Shown: one piece after another, positions 1-7,098 of the stretch
Numbering within the stretch: position 1 is the first letter of the stretch
Layout of the letters: each line of letters opens with the position of its first letter
Source of the DNA: Hyphomonas sp.
GTDB taxonomy: Bacteria; Pseudomonadota; Alphaproteobacteria; Caulobacterales; Hyphomonadaceae
Direction: 5' to 3'
DNA: 14,722 nucleotides
Assembly (NCBI GenBank): GCA_024743015.1
Contig: JANSXJ010000059.1
Span: 1-14,722, forward strand
Position numbers and translations under genes: made by a program
The notes under the pieces: generated by a model
Told to the model about the DNA's origin: nothing
The model's database searches: none
Seen by the model: the letters and a program-made list of their open reading frames with translations, nothing else

Positions 1-36
1 GGCGATCGCCAGTATGCGTGTATTAGCTTCAGACAC
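1..36 (-). CDS. parA: ParA chromosome partitioning ATPase, N-terminal 12 codons only
   Basis: Only the start of this gene lies in the window; it runs off the left edge. On the minus strand a GTG at 36-34 opens a frame reading [12 protein letters not shown], which matches the segment just before the deviant Walker A motif (QKGGVGKTT) of chromosomal ParA/Soj proteins. A consensus Shine-Dalgarno GGAGG (47-43) sits 6 nt upstream of the GTG, which strongly supports this start. The GTG overlaps the rsmG stop by 8 nt, so translation is probably coupled. rsmG-parA-parB is the standard alphaproteobacterial order, and ParB would bind the parS sites annotated here. The Walker motifs lie outside the window, so the identification rests on 12 residues, the ribosome binding site and gene order. 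Confidence 0.75.
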   Translation of the reverse strand, partial: MSEANTRILAIA

Positions 37-44
37 GTGAAACC
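29..44. promoter_or_regulatory. Degenerate parS-like site at the parA start codon
   Basis: The core CACGTG plus the right arm AAAC match parS (11 of 16 positions of TGTTTCACGTGAAACA), while the left arm is lost. It spans the rsmG stop and the parA GTG. ParB binding here is speculative: a half-site may be too weak, and the match may only reflect an ancestral parS. Confidence 0.3.
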
Positions 45-655
45 TCCGAGATTTTCAATATAGCCCCATCCCCGCTCACGCTGGGAATCGCTTCATAGGC
101 GAATCTCCAAGATTCCAACGCATCCGTCAATTCCTCTTCCCAGCGCCGGCCCTTGGGAATCACCCCATATGCGCCGGTTTCAAACCAGGGCGCGGCATAT
201 TCGATTAATTTTGGCAGCGGTGCGAAGGCGCGCGCCGTGACGCAATGGGCTTGGACCGGGTTAATCGCCTCGACCCGTCCCTGGATCACAGTGGCGGGTA
301 GTTTTGCGGCGCTTATCGCGGATCGCAAGAAGGCACACTTCTTTCCGACACTCTCGACCAGAGAAAATTTTGCACGCGGGTCGGTCGCGCACGCGGCGAG
401 AACCAGGGCCGGAAACCCGGAGCCGGATCCGAGATCTATTATATGTCCGGATGCTGGGATGTGTGGCAGCAATTGAATCGAATCCAAGATGTGCCGCCGC
501 CAAACCCGCCCAAACTCTGACGGTCCAATCAGATTGGTCTTTCGCCGCCACTCATCCAATTCGCCGACAATGATCTTGAGGCGCTCGAGTGTTTCACGTG
601 AAACATCGACATAGTCCCGAAGGTCTTCCGGGCCGAACCCGTCCAGATCACGCAT
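29..655 (-). CDS. rsmG: 16S rRNA (guanine-N7) methyltransferase RsmG (GidB)
   Basis: SAM-dependent methyltransferase that modifies a guanine in the 530 loop of 16S rRNA (G527 in E. coli numbering). From the start used here the protein has 208 residues, typical for the family. It carries the RsmG signature NLIG..EF..VWRRHI.DS (residues 41-59) and SAM-binding motif [10 protein letters not shown] (74-82). An in-frame ATG at 691 would add 12 residues but overlap mnmG by 44 nt. The ATG at 655 overlaps the mnmG stop by only 8 nt, has a weak purine-rich AAGAG upstream and gives the usual length, so I prefer it. Residues 18-22 (VSRET) are encoded by a perfect parS site. The last codons (VSRV, then stop) overlap a degenerate parS and the parA start. 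Confidence 0.95.
   Translation of the reverse strand: MRDLDGFGPEDLRDYVDVSRETLERLKIIVGELDEWRRKTNLIGPSEFGRVWRRHILDSIQLLPHIPASGHIIDLGSGSGFPALVLAACATDPRAKFSLVESVGKKCAFLRSAISAAKLPATVIQGRVEAINPVQAHCVTARAFAPLPKLIEYAAPWFETGAYGVIPKGRRWEEELTDALESWRFAYEAIPSVSGDGAILKISEVSRV
590..605. other. parS: parS centromere site 1 (inside rsmG)
   Basis: A perfect 16-bp palindrome TGTTTCACGTGAAACA, identical to the bacterial ParB/Spo0J consensus. It lies in the rsmG coding sequence and encodes VSRET (residues 18-22). ParB (with CTP) loads here and spreads, and ParA then moves the origin region. It is about 6.4 kb from the predicted origin. Confidence 0.95.
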
Positions 656-2543
656 TTGCAGATCTCTTGCGGTCCGGCCGACGACGCACATATGCGAGCA
701 GCGCCGTCAAGGCGCCGGGGGTCATGCCCTCAATCCGACCCGCCTGACCGAGTGTGGCCGGGCGGATCATGTCCAGTTTTGCGCGAACTTCATTGGTCAG
801 ACCGCCCACTGCGGCATAATCAAGGTCCGCGGGAAGCGCCAACGCCTCCTCCCGGCGAAGCGCTTCCACATCATCCTTCTGGCGTTCGATGTACCCGGCA
901 TACATGGCCTCGATCTCCAATTGGGATTTGATCGCAGGCGCCAGATCAGCCACGCCAGGAAAGGCGTGAACAATCGCAGCCATGTCGATGCTTGGATAAG
1001 CGAGATACTCCCAAGCCGATCGGCGCTGGCCATCTTGATTGACCTTCCACCCAAGCTTCTGGGCTTCATTCGGAGTCATTGTCTGTGATTGAAGCATTTC
1101 TCGACCCGCATTCAGGGCGTTTTGTTTCACGTGAAACATCTCGGCGCGCGCTTCTCCGACCAGGCCCAACGCGATGCCGCGTTCGGTCAGGCGTTGATCC
1201 GCATTGTCAGACCGCAGCGAAAGTCGATACTCGGCGCGTGACGTGAACATCCGATAGGGCTCCGTCACGCCCCGCGTCACCAGGTCGTCGATCAAAACGC
1301 CAATATAGGCCTCGGCGCGATCGAAGGTTTCATGGGGTTCGCCGCGGGCAGATTTTACGGCATTCATTCCAGCCACCAATCCTTGCGCGCCCGCTTCCTC
1401 ATATCCGGTTGTGCCATTGATCTGGCCCGCCAAATACAATCCTGACAGCGATTTGACTTGCAAGCCCGCATCCAGGGCCCGGGGATCGACATAATCATAT
1501 TCGATTGCGTAGCCGTATTCGAGGATTTCGACGGTTTCCAATCCCTCGATCTTTCGGATGAACTCGTCCTGGACCTCGCGCGGCAAAGACGTCGAGATGC
1601 CGTTTGGATAGACGGTGTCATCCTCCAGGCCCTCAGGTTCAAGGAAGATCTGGTGGCGCGTCTTTTCCGCAAAACGGTGGATCTTGTCTTCTATGGATGG
1701 ACAATAACGAGGACCACGGCCCGCAATGGCACCGGAATAGACCGCGGATTGCGCGATATTGTCCGAAATGATCTCGTGGGCATCCGGGTTGGTAAATGTG
1801 ATGCCACATGAAACTTGCGGCACTTCAATCCGATCTGTGAGATACGAAAACGGAATGGGCTCCTCGTCGGCAGGTTGTTTCTCCAGACGCTCCCAGTCCA
1901 CGGCTTTTCCATTCAGGCGCGCCGGCGTTCCGGTTTTCAGTCGGCCCATTGGCAGATCGAGCGCATAGAGCCGGTCCGACAATCCGATGGCGGGCTTCTC
2001 ACCAACCCGTCCCGCAGGAATCCGTTCGGCACCGCGATGGATGATGCCCTTGAGAAATGTTCCAGTCGTGATGACAACCGCGGACGCGGCATAGGACGTT
2101 CCTGATTCGCCGATCACTCCGCCGACCGACTCACCGGAAACGATCAAATCCTCGACGCCATCCGCGATGACTGTGAGGTTTTCATGGTTCAGGATTTCCT
2201 CCTGCATAGCCTCTCGATAGAGTTTGCGATCAATTTGCGCGCGTGGGCCCCAGACCGCCGGGCCCTTAGAGCGATTGAGCATCCGAAATTGAATACCGGA
2301 CCGGTCGGCAATCCGGCCCATCAAACCATCGAGCGCATCGATCTCGCGCACCAGATGGCCTTTGCCGAGCCCTCCGATTGCTGGATTGCAGGACATTTCT
2401 CCGATCGTCTCGACCTTGTGGGTGATCAGTGCCGTTCGTGCACCCATGCGAGCGGCCGCGGATGCGGCTTCGCATCCGGCATGCCCACCGCCCACCACTA
2501 TGACATCAAATTCGGTTTGGTCGTGCATCGCTCGCGCCTTCAT
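648..2543 (-). CDS. mnmG: tRNA uridine 5-carboxymethylaminomethyl modification enzyme MnmG (GidA)
   Basis: FAD-dependent partner of MnmE. The heterotetramer installs (carboxymethyl)aminomethyl groups on U34 of tRNAs reading NNA/NNG codons, using methylene-THF, NADH and glycine or ammonium. The 631 residues equal the family norm. The sequence shows the dinucleotide fold GGGHAGCE (18-25), SCNPAIGG (51-58), signature 1 [10 protein letters not shown] (278-287, with conserved Cys281) and signature 2 [12 protein letters not shown] (373-384). The ATG at 2543 has GAGG 7 nt upstream; the ATG at 2528 (MHDQTEF) is a possible alternative. It follows mnmE by 39 nt, so both halves of the complex are co-expressed. 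A second parS palindrome encodes MFHVKQ (469-474), in a different reading frame from the copies in rsmG and mnmE. Confidence 0.98.
   Translation of the reverse strand: MKARAMHDQTEFDVIVVGGGHAGCEAASAAARMGARTALITHKVETIGEMSCNPAIGGLGKGHLVREIDALDGLMGRIADRSGIQFRMLNRSKGPAVWGPRAQIDRKLYREAMQEEILNHENLTVIADGVEDLIVSGESVGGVIGESGTSYAASAVVITTGTFLKGIIHRGAERIPAGRVGEKPAIGLSDRLYALDLPMGRLKTGTPARLNGKAVDWERLEKQPADEEPIPFSYLTDRIEVPQVSCGITFTNPDAHEIISDNIAQSAVYSGAIAGRGPRYCPSIEDKIHRFAEKTRHQIFLEPEGLEDDTVYPNGISTSLPREVQDEFIRKIEGLETVEILEYGYAIEYDYVDPRALDAGLQVKSLSGLYLAGQINGTTGYEEAGAQGLVAGMNAVKSARGEPHETFDRAEAYIGVLIDDLVTRGVTEPYRMFTSRAEYRLSLRSDNADQRLTERGIALGLVGEARAEMFHVKQNALNAGREMLQSQTMTPNEAQKLGWKVNQDGQRRSAWEYLAYPSIDMAAIVHAFPGVADLAPAIKSQLEIEAMYAGYIERQKDDVEALRREEALALPADLDYAAVGGLTNEVRAKLDMIRPATLGQAGRIEGMTPGALTALLAYVRRRPDRKRSANA
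1123..1138. other. parS: parS centromere site 2 (inside mnmG)
   Basis: A second perfect TGTTTCACGTGAAACA palindrome, 533 bp from site 1. It is read as MFHVKQ in MnmG (residues 469-474), so the DNA site rather than one peptide is what is conserved between copies. Confidence 0.95.
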
Positions 2544-2582
2544 TCGAAGGCCTCATATAATATCCGAAGCGCGAGAAACAGA

Positions 2583-3905
2583 CTATTTGCCGATACAGAA
2601 GGAAGAAAAAACAGCCCCCAGAACGGACTCCGGGTCGACATGCCCCGTCAGAGTGCCAAGTTCCCGGCTCGCAAGGCGAACATCTTCCGACACGAATTCC
2701 GCTCCAATCCCGGATTCGAGATGGTCGATCGCAGTCTCGAGGTGCGACAGCGCGCGTTCCAAGCCCTGGCGATGACGCGCCCGGGTAATGATCGGAGCGC
2801 CAACATTCTGCGTCAAAGAGCCCAGCCGTTCGATGATCGCGGCTTCGATCAGATCAATGCCGGTGCCGGCCTTTGCGGAGATAGACAGTGTTTCACGTGA
2901 AACACTTTCCGGGTCCACCAGGTCGGACTTGTTGGATACGACCAGATCACCCGGTTGTACCCGGTCAGACTCGAACATTTCGCGCGCATCATGAATCCAG
3001 AGTCTCAGATCGGCCTCATCCGCGGCTTTCAAAGCGCGGCGAACCCCTTCCGCCTCAACCAAATCCGACGTTTCGCGCAAGCCAGCCGTGTCAGATATCC
3101 AGACGAGAAACCCGCCCAATACGAGTCGGACTTCGACCACGTCCCTGGTCGTACCGGGAATATCCGTCACTATCGCCGCATCTCGTTTGGCGAGCTGGTT
3201 TAGAAGCGTGGATTTACCTGCATTCGGTTTTCCAAGGATCGCAATTTTGAATCCCTCGCGAATTCGCTCGGTGATGTTTCCGTCGGCAAGCGCGTCTGTC
3301 AATTCGGTGCGCAATGCGTTCAGTTTTGCCAGGACCGGGGCGTCGACGCGATCCGGCGCATCATCCTCATCTGGAAAATCGATGCTCGCCTCGAGAAGCG
3401 CCAGTATTTCCGTCAGGTCGGTGCGCCAACCGGAATACAGATCTTCGAGCGCGCCATCCATTTGCTTTAACGCTTGCGAGAGTTGGGCTTCGCTCTCGGC
3501 ATCGATCAAGTCCGCGACCGCTTCTGCGCGGGTCAGATCCAGCTTTCCCGCTTCGAACGCGCGGCGCGTGAATTCGCCAGGCTCCGCCAGTCGTGCGCCT
3601 GCCGACATGATCGACTTGAGCGCCAGTTCAGTGATCATCCGGCCGCCATGCAGGGAGATCTCAAGTGTATCTTCGCCGGTATAGCTGGCAGGTCCGGGCA
3701 TATAGATCGCCAAGCCGGAATCGATCACCGCGCCGGAACCTGACCGTAAATCAACCAGGCTGGCATGTCGTGGTTTGAGCGACGACACCGATAGCCGCGA
3801 TTCAATTATCTCAGTTGTGGCCGGGCCGGAAACGCGGATCACGGAAATCGCCGACGGCGGAAGGCCGCTCGCCAGAGCACAAATCGTGTCCCGGCGGATC
3901 GCCAT
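2583..3905 (-). CDS. mnmE: tRNA modification GTPase MnmE (TrmE/ThdF)
   Basis: K+-activated GTPase that works with MnmG on wobble uridine modification. The 440-residue protein has an N-terminal tetrahydrofolate-binding domain (start RRDTICALASG), a helical domain interrupted by a Ras-like G domain, and the C-terminal FCIGK motif (436-440) whose cysteine is conserved. The G motifs are clear: G1 GKPNAGKS (225-232), G2 in IPGTTRD (249-255), G3 DTAG (272-275) and G4 NKSD (325-328). The ATG lies 2 nt after the rho stop, indicating co-transcription with rho. Shortly after G4, a perfect parS site encodes VSRET (335-339), in the same frame as the copy in RsmG. Confidence 0.98.
   Translation of the reverse strand: MAIRRDTICALASGLPPSAISVIRVSGPATTEIIESRLSVSSLKPRHASLVDLRSGSGAVIDSGLAIYMPGPASYTGEDTLEISLHGGRMITELALKSIMSAGARLAEPGEFTRRAFEAGKLDLTRAEAVADLIDAESEAQLSQALKQMDGALEDLYSGWRTDLTEILALLEASIDFPDEDDAPDRVDAPVLAKLNALRTELTDALADGNITERIREGFKIAILGKPNAGKSTLLNQLAKRDAAIVTDIPGTTRDVVEVRLVLGGFLVWISDTAGLRETSDLVEAEGVRRALKAADEADLRLWIHDAREMFESDRVQPGDLVVSNKSDLVDPESVSRETLSISAKAGTGIDLIEAAIIERLGSLTQNVGAPIITRARHRQGLERALSHLETAIDHLESGIGAEFVSEDVRLASRELGTLTGHVDPESVLGAVFSSFCIGK
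2889..2904. other. parS: parS centromere site 3 (inside mnmE)
   Basis: A third perfect TGTTTCACGTGAAACA palindrome, 1766 bp from site 2 and about 4.1 kb from the predicted origin. It encodes VSRET just after the G4 motif of MnmE. Confidence 0.95.
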
Positions 3906-3907
3906 AT

Positions 3908-5203
3908 CTAGTTTTTCATTGCCTCGAAGAATTCGTCATTCGTCTTAGTCTGCTTGAGTTTATCGAGCAGGAAGTCGATGGCGTCCGAGGTCCCCATTGG
4001 ATTCAGGATACGGCGCAAGACATAGATTTTCTGAAGCTGCGCCTTGTCGGTGATAAGTTCTTCTTTTCGTGTCCCTGACTTCATGATGTCGATGGCCGGG
4101 AAAGTCCGCTTGTCTGCGACTTTGCGATCCAGAACAATTTCAGAGTTACCGGTTCCCTTGAATTCTTCGAAGATGACCTCGTCCATACGCGATCCGGTAT
4201 CGATGAGGGCTGTGGCAACAATGGTCAGCGAGCCACCATTTTCGACGTTCCGCGCGGCTCCGAAGAATCGTTTCGGACGCTGCAAGGCGTTCGCATCCAC
4301 ACCGCCGGTCAAAACCTTACCGGAGCTTGGTACAGTCGTATTGTACGCCCGTCCAAGTCGCGTGATCGAATCCAGTAGAATGACAACATCCCGGCCATGC
4401 TCGACCAGGCGCTTTGCTTTTTCGATGACCATATCCGCAACCGCGACGTGCCGCGATGCCGGCTCATCAAAGGTTGAGGATATGACCTCACCTTTTACCG
4501 ACCGCTTCATATCCGTCACTTCTTCCGGCCGCTCATCGATCAACAGCACAAGGAGATAACACTCGGGGTGGTTCTCCTCGATCGCGGCGGCGATATTCTG
4601 GAGCAGAACCGTTTTACCTGTCCGCGGCGGCGCAACGATCAAAGCACGTTGTCCTTTCCCGATCGGCGAAACGATATCGATCACGCGGCCAGAACGATCC
4701 TTTTTGGTCGGATCCTGGCTCTCCATCAAGAGACGCTCTTCCGGGTAGAGGGGGGTTAAGTTGTCAAAATGGACTTTCTGACGGGCTTTCTCTGGGTCCT
4801 CAAAATTGATCGAGCTTACACCGGTGAGCGCAAAGTATCTTTCATTCTCGCCAGGTTCAACAATTGGACCCTCCACCGTGTCACCTGTGTTCAGGCCAGC
4901 CTTTTTCAAGACTTTCGGACTGACATAGATATCATCCGGCCCGGCAAGATAGTTCGACTCCGGGGAGCGTAGGAACCCGAACCCATCCTGGAGGACTTCT
5001 ACGACGCCGCGCCCGATGATCTGAACTTCCTGTTCGGCGAGTTCTTTCAAGATCGCGAACAACATGTCCTGCGTTCGCAGGGATGAAGCATTCTCAACTT
5101 CCAGCATCTCGGCATAGGCCAGGAGATCGGTCGGAGATTTTGCTTTTAACTCGCGGAGGTAAACTTCGCTTGGCAGTTCAATTTCGGGTGCAGTATCAGG
5201 CAT
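3908..5203 (-). CDS. rho: Transcription termination factor Rho
   Basis: Hexameric RNA-dependent ATPase and helicase that ends transcription at rut sites. The 431 residues start with the Rho N-terminal helix domain, followed by the OB-fold RNA site (GFGFLRS, 74-80; conserved DDIYVSP, 90-96). The RecA-type ATPase follows: Walker A PPRTGKT (192-198), Walker B VVILLD (273-278) and the Q-loop segment [16 protein letters not shown] (292-307). The Walker A reads R-T where E. coli has K-A. The protein lacks the long acidic or Asn-rich insertions seen in some bacterial Rho proteins. The start codon has only a poor Shine-Dalgarno. The 127-nt leader (5204-5330) contains a hairpin with a T-run and a C-rich stretch, so autogenous control is plausible but unproven. 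Confidence 0.98.
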   Translation of the reverse strand: MPDTAPEIELPSEVYLRELKAKSPTDLLAYAEMLEVENASSLRTQDMLFAILKELAEQEVQIIGRGVVEVLQDGFGFLRSPESNYLAGPDDIYVSPKVLKKAGLNTGDTVEGPIVEPGENERYFALTGVSSINFEDPEKARQKVHFDNLTPLYPEERLLMESQDPTKKDRSGRVIDIVSPIGKGQRALIVAPPRTGKTVLLQNIAAAIEENHPECYLLVLLIDERPEEVTDMKRSVKGEVISSTFDEPASRHVAVADMVIEKAKRLVEHGRDVVILLDSITRLGRAYNTTVPSSGKVLTGGVDANALQRPKRFFGAARNVENGGSLTIVATALIDTGSRMDEVIFEEFKGTGNSEIVLDRKVADKRTFPAIDIMKSGTRKEELITDKAQLQKIYVLRRILNPMGTSDAIDFLLDKLKQTKTNDEFFEAMKN

Positions 5204-5247
5204 AGGGTGCCGGTTTCCAGATTTTCAGAATGGGGAAATGTGGGCAC

Positions 5248-5271
5248 AAAAAGGCCCGTGCGCCGGACGGC
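5248..5271 (-). terminator. Weak intrinsic terminator or attenuator in the rho leader
   Basis: Read on the minus strand, CCGT (5270-5267) can pair with ACGG (5259-5256), extended past a bulged base by a G-C pair (5271 with 5254), and is followed after GCC by TTTTT (5252-5248). The stem is short, so efficiency would be low. An alternative stem CGGAC (5282-5278) / GTCCG (5268-5264) uses the same bases and would exclude it. It lies between hemJ and rho. Confidence 0.3.
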
Positions 5272-5330
5272 GACTTGGTCCGCATATGCGCCTAAGCGGC
5301 GAATTGGTCAAGGGGTCCGGCTGTGAAGCC

Positions 5331-5762
5331 TTAGAAAGGTTTACCAACGGCGAGGATGACCACACCGATCATGATCAGGAACGGAACCTCGTTCAGCAGC
5401 TTCAGGGTTTTCGAACTTGGCGCGACCTCACCGCGGTCGATTTTCTTGCCAATCGAAATGAAATAGCCGTGCAAGCCAGACAGGATCAAAACCAGCAGCA
5501 GCTTGACATGCATCCAACCCTGACTGAGCAGACTCTGATTGAGATATAGCATTGTCAGCCCAAGCCCCCAGACCAGGATCAATGCCGGATTGAGGATGAT
5601 CTTTCGCAAGCGATTTGACGCCTCTTTCATCGTTTCAAACAGCTCATCACCAGGCTTGGAACTTAACTGATGCAGCTTGTAGCGTGGATAGATCAGCAGC
5701 CCCGCCATCAATGCGATGACAAAAACAATATGTATGGCTTTGATCCAAAGGTATAATGTCAT
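5331..5762 (-). CDS. hemJ: Protoporphyrinogen IX oxidase, HemJ type (UPF0093)
   Basis: A small integral membrane protein expected to oxidise protoporphyrinogen IX to protoporphyrin IX, the penultimate step of haem synthesis, in organisms lacking HemG and HemY. The 143 residues form about four hydrophobic helices. Conserved HemJ features are visible: WIKAIHI near the N-terminus (His11), MAGLLIYPR (19-27), RKIILNPAL (53-61), WMHVKL (83-88), NEVPF (124-128) and the terminal KPF. Its ATG abuts the hemE stop with no gap, so the two haem genes are translationally adjacent. It is named by family pattern, and the function is inferred from characterised HemJ proteins. Confidence 0.88.
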   Translation of the reverse strand: MTLYLWIKAIHIVFVIALMAGLLIYPRYKLHQLSSKPGDELFETMKEASNRLRKIILNPALILVWGLGLTMLYLNQSLLSQGWMHVKLLLVLILSGLHGYFISIGKKIDRGEVAPSSKTLKLLNEVPFLIMIGVVILAVGKPF

Positions 5763-6806
5763 CTACGAAACGCCTTCGCGGACCAATTCAACAACTCGCT
5801 CCACGTTTTTGATTGGTGTTTCGGGACGAACGCCGTGCCCAAGATTAAAAATGTGAGGTCGGTCTGAATAGGCGGAAAGCAGCTCCCTGACCCGCGCATC
5901 CATTTTGTCGCCGCCGGCAATCAATAGCAGCGGATCAAGATGACCCTGCACGGCCATCGATTTTGGAACCGCCCCCGAAATGTGTGCAGGATCGATCGCT
6001 GTATCCAGGCCGACGCCATTTACCGGAACTTGAGACGTGTACTTGCTCAGCATGGTTGCAGCGCCGCGAGGAAATCCAATGATCGGAACGCTAATCCCCA
6101 TTTCACGGAGCCGCTTTACCAGTTTCGCGTTGGGGTCGATCACCAGCGTCTGGAAGAGATCTGAAGGGAGACCCTCAGCCCAGGACTCAAATATCATTAG
6201 CGCATCGGCGCCTGCTTTGACTTGTTCTGAAAGATATTGAGCGCTTGCCTCGATCAGCAGATCCAGAAGTTTGGCGAGCAGATCCGGATGGGTATAAGCC
6301 CAGCTTCTCGCCGTGCTTTTATCAGTTCCGCCCCGGCCCTCAATTGCGTAGAGCGCAACCGTCCACGGCGCTCCGCAAAAACCGATCAGGGCTTTGTCAT
6401 CATCCAATTTGGATCGAACACGATCTACGGTTTCATACACGGGCGACAGTCTCTGAACCGCCTTTTCCAATGGAACACGATTGAGATCAGCCTCAGTGTT
6501 CACAGTTTCAACAATCGGTCCCACACCTTTTTCGAACCGAACGTCTAGACCAATCGCATCCAGGATCAGCAATATATCTGCAAACAGGATCGCGGCATCC
6601 ATGTCATATCGGCGGATGGGTTGCAGTGTGGCTTCAGCTGCCATGGATGGAGAGTAGCAAAAATCGAGGAAGTCTTTCGCTCTTGCTCTGAGCTCAAGAT
6701 ATTCAGGGAGATGCCGTCCGGCTTGTCTCATCATCCAGATGGGAACCGGAGACGATGGGGTGCCAGAGAGCACTTTCAGAAATCGTGAGGATTGAGAGTC
6801 AGCCAT
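5763..6806 (-). CDS. hemE: Uroporphyrinogen decarboxylase
   Basis: Cytosolic enzyme that removes the four acetate carboxyls of uroporphyrinogen III to give coproporphyrinogen III. The length of 347 residues is normal. Signature 1 is PIWMMRQAGRHLPEY (22-36) with the substrate-binding arginines, and FAD (75-77) holds the catalytic aspartate Asp77. Signature 2 is GFCGAPWT (142-149), and the C-terminal NLGHGV carries conserved His324. No Shine-Dalgarno is visible before the ATG (upstream is TTTAATTTTTTCT), so initiation may be leaderless or weak. It is transcribed leftward out of the predicted origin. In Caulobacter hemE also borders Cori and its promoters lie within the origin, so coupling of this promoter to origin proteins is a reasonable inference. 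Confidence 0.98.
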   Translation of the reverse strand: MADSQSSRFLKVLSGTPSSPVPIWMMRQAGRHLPEYLELRARAKDFLDFCYSPSMAAEATLQPIRRYDMDAAILFADILLILDAIGLDVRFEKGVGPIVETVNTEADLNRVPLEKAVQRLSPVYETVDRVRSKLDDDKALIGFCGAPWTVALYAIEGRGGTDKSTARSWAYTHPDLLAKLLDLLIEASAQYLSEQVKAGADALMIFESWAEGLPSDLFQTLVIDPNAKLVKRLREMGISVPIIGFPRGAATMLSKYTSQVPVNGVGLDTAIDPAHISGAVPKSMAVQGHLDPLLLIAGGDKMDARVRELLSAYSDRPHIFNLGHGVRPETPIKNVERVVELVREGVS

Positions 6807-6866
6807 AGAAAAAATTAAACCCAGAACCTAATTCGGAACGACTTATCATTATTAAGGCCGGAGTCT

Positions 6867-6875
6867 CGTGGAAAA
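6867..6875 (-). promoter_or_regulatory. DnaA-box-like site (TTTTCCACG)
   Basis: On the minus strand it matches TTWTNCACA at 8 of 9 positions. It lies about 60 bp upstream of hemE, where the hemE promoter would be expected, so DnaA bound here could affect both initiation and hemE transcription (inference). Confidence 0.4.
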
Positions 6876-6913
6876 CACTGGGTGAGGTCTTTTGTCCCTC
6901 TTAATTTCACAGC

Positions 6914-6922
6914 TTATACCCA
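6914..6922 (+). promoter_or_regulatory. DnaA-box-like site (TTATACCCA)
   Basis: Matches TTWTNCACA except for C at position 7. It sits about 14 bp left of the AT-rich segment, a position suited to local unwinding, but a single 8/9 match can arise by chance. Confidence 0.35.
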
Positions 6923-6935
6923 GTTCCTTTCAGAG

Positions 6936-6951
6936 TTTACGATTTGTTAAC
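6936..6951 (+). promoter_or_regulatory. Candidate CtrA box 1 (TTTA-N7-TTAAC)
   Basis: Matches the CtrA consensus TTAA-N7-TTAA at 7 of 8 positions, and the 3' half is the favoured TTAAC. CtrA is the Caulobacterales cell-cycle regulator that represses Cori. AT-rich context raises the chance-match risk. Confidence 0.45.
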
Positions 6952-6960
6952 GAATTGAAA
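6948..6960 (-). promoter_or_regulatory. Candidate IHF site 1
   Basis: TAACGAATTGAAA matches the reverse complement of WATCAANNNNTTR (YAANNNNTTGATW) at 12 of 13 positions. It overlaps the 3' half of candidate CtrA box 1, so the two proteins would compete. Confidence 0.35.
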
Positions 6961-6966
6961 AAATTG

Positions 6967-6979
6967 TAAATAATTGGTT
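6967..6979 (-). promoter_or_regulatory. Candidate IHF site 2, coincident with CtrA box 2
   Basis: TAAATAATTGGTT matches YAANNNNTTGATW at 12 of 13 positions and lies wholly within CtrA box 2. Cori of Caulobacter has a known dual IHF/CtrA site, which makes the overlap meaningful. Confidence 0.45.
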
Positions 6980-6982
6980 AAC
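6967..6982 (+). promoter_or_regulatory. Candidate CtrA box 2 (TAAA-N7-TTAAC)
   Basis: Matches TTAA-N7-TTAA at 7 of 8 positions, ending in TTAAC. It is positioned 31 bp after box 1 in the same orientation, so two CtrA dimers would lie on the same face of the helix. Confidence 0.45.
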
Positions 6983-7024
6983 GCAGGTATGCGACAGATG
7001 TCTGGAACAGGCAGGAAACCTGAT

Positions 7025-7072
7025 GAGTCAGATTCGTTCACATGTGCGATTCTGAGTCGGATTCGGTGCACA
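7025..7072. repeat. Direct repeat pair carrying five GANTC methylation sites
   Basis: The units are 7025-7042 (GAGTCAGATTCGTTCACA) and 7054-7072 (GAGTCGGATTCGGTGCACA), differing by one base insertion and two substitutions. Each holds GAGTC and GATTC separated by one base, and a further GATTC lies between the units (7048-7052). The GANTC positions are 7025, 7031, 7048, 7054 and 7060. GANTC is the target of the cell-cycle methylase CcrM in most alphaproteobacteria. Both units end in CACA, like a weak DnaA box. Confidence 0.7.
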
Positions 7073-7078
7073 ACCAAC

Positions 7079-7087
7079 TTGTCCACA
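7079..7087 (+). promoter_or_regulatory. DnaA box (TTGTCCACA)
   Basis: Matches TTWTNCACA at 8 of 9 positions (G for A/T at position 3). It is followed 11 bp later, in the same orientation, by a weaker box, and lies at the edge of the GANTC repeat block. Confidence 0.6.
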
Positions 7088-7089
7088 AA

Positions 7090-7098
7090 GCATCCACA
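7090..7098 (+). promoter_or_regulatory. Weak DnaA box (GCATCCACA)
   Basis: Seven of nine positions match TTATCCACA, with the core ATCCACA intact. It is in direct tandem with the box at 7079, one helical turn apart, as expected for cooperative DnaA assembly. Confidence 0.45.

Larger units (their letters stand above)
6936..6982. other. AT-rich unwinding-element candidate
   Basis: 37 of 47 bases are A or T (79%) in an otherwise GC-richer region, including a run of seven A residues near the middle. Two GTTAAC hexamers (6946-6951 and 6977-6982) are spaced 31 bp apart, about three helical turns. This is the most easily melted stretch of the intergenic region. Confidence 0.55.

Noticed and set aside
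656..691. RsmG start at the ATG at 691
   Set aside because: It would overlap mnmG by 44 nt and exceed normal family length at the N-terminus; the ATG at 655 gives the usual short overlap.
5281..5290. Palindrome CGCATATGCG in the hemJ-rho gap
   Set aside because: It is short and isolated, with no second copy or matching regulator motif; chance is sufficient explanation.
6890..6904. TTTT-N7-TTAA as a third CtrA box
   Set aside because: Two of eight consensus positions mismatch and the downstream half lacks the favoured TTAAC, so it is within chance for AT-rich DNA.
7064..7072. CGGTGCACA as a DnaA box
   Set aside because: Only the CACA end matches; three informative positions differ from TTWTNCACA. 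It is reported only as part of the direct repeat.
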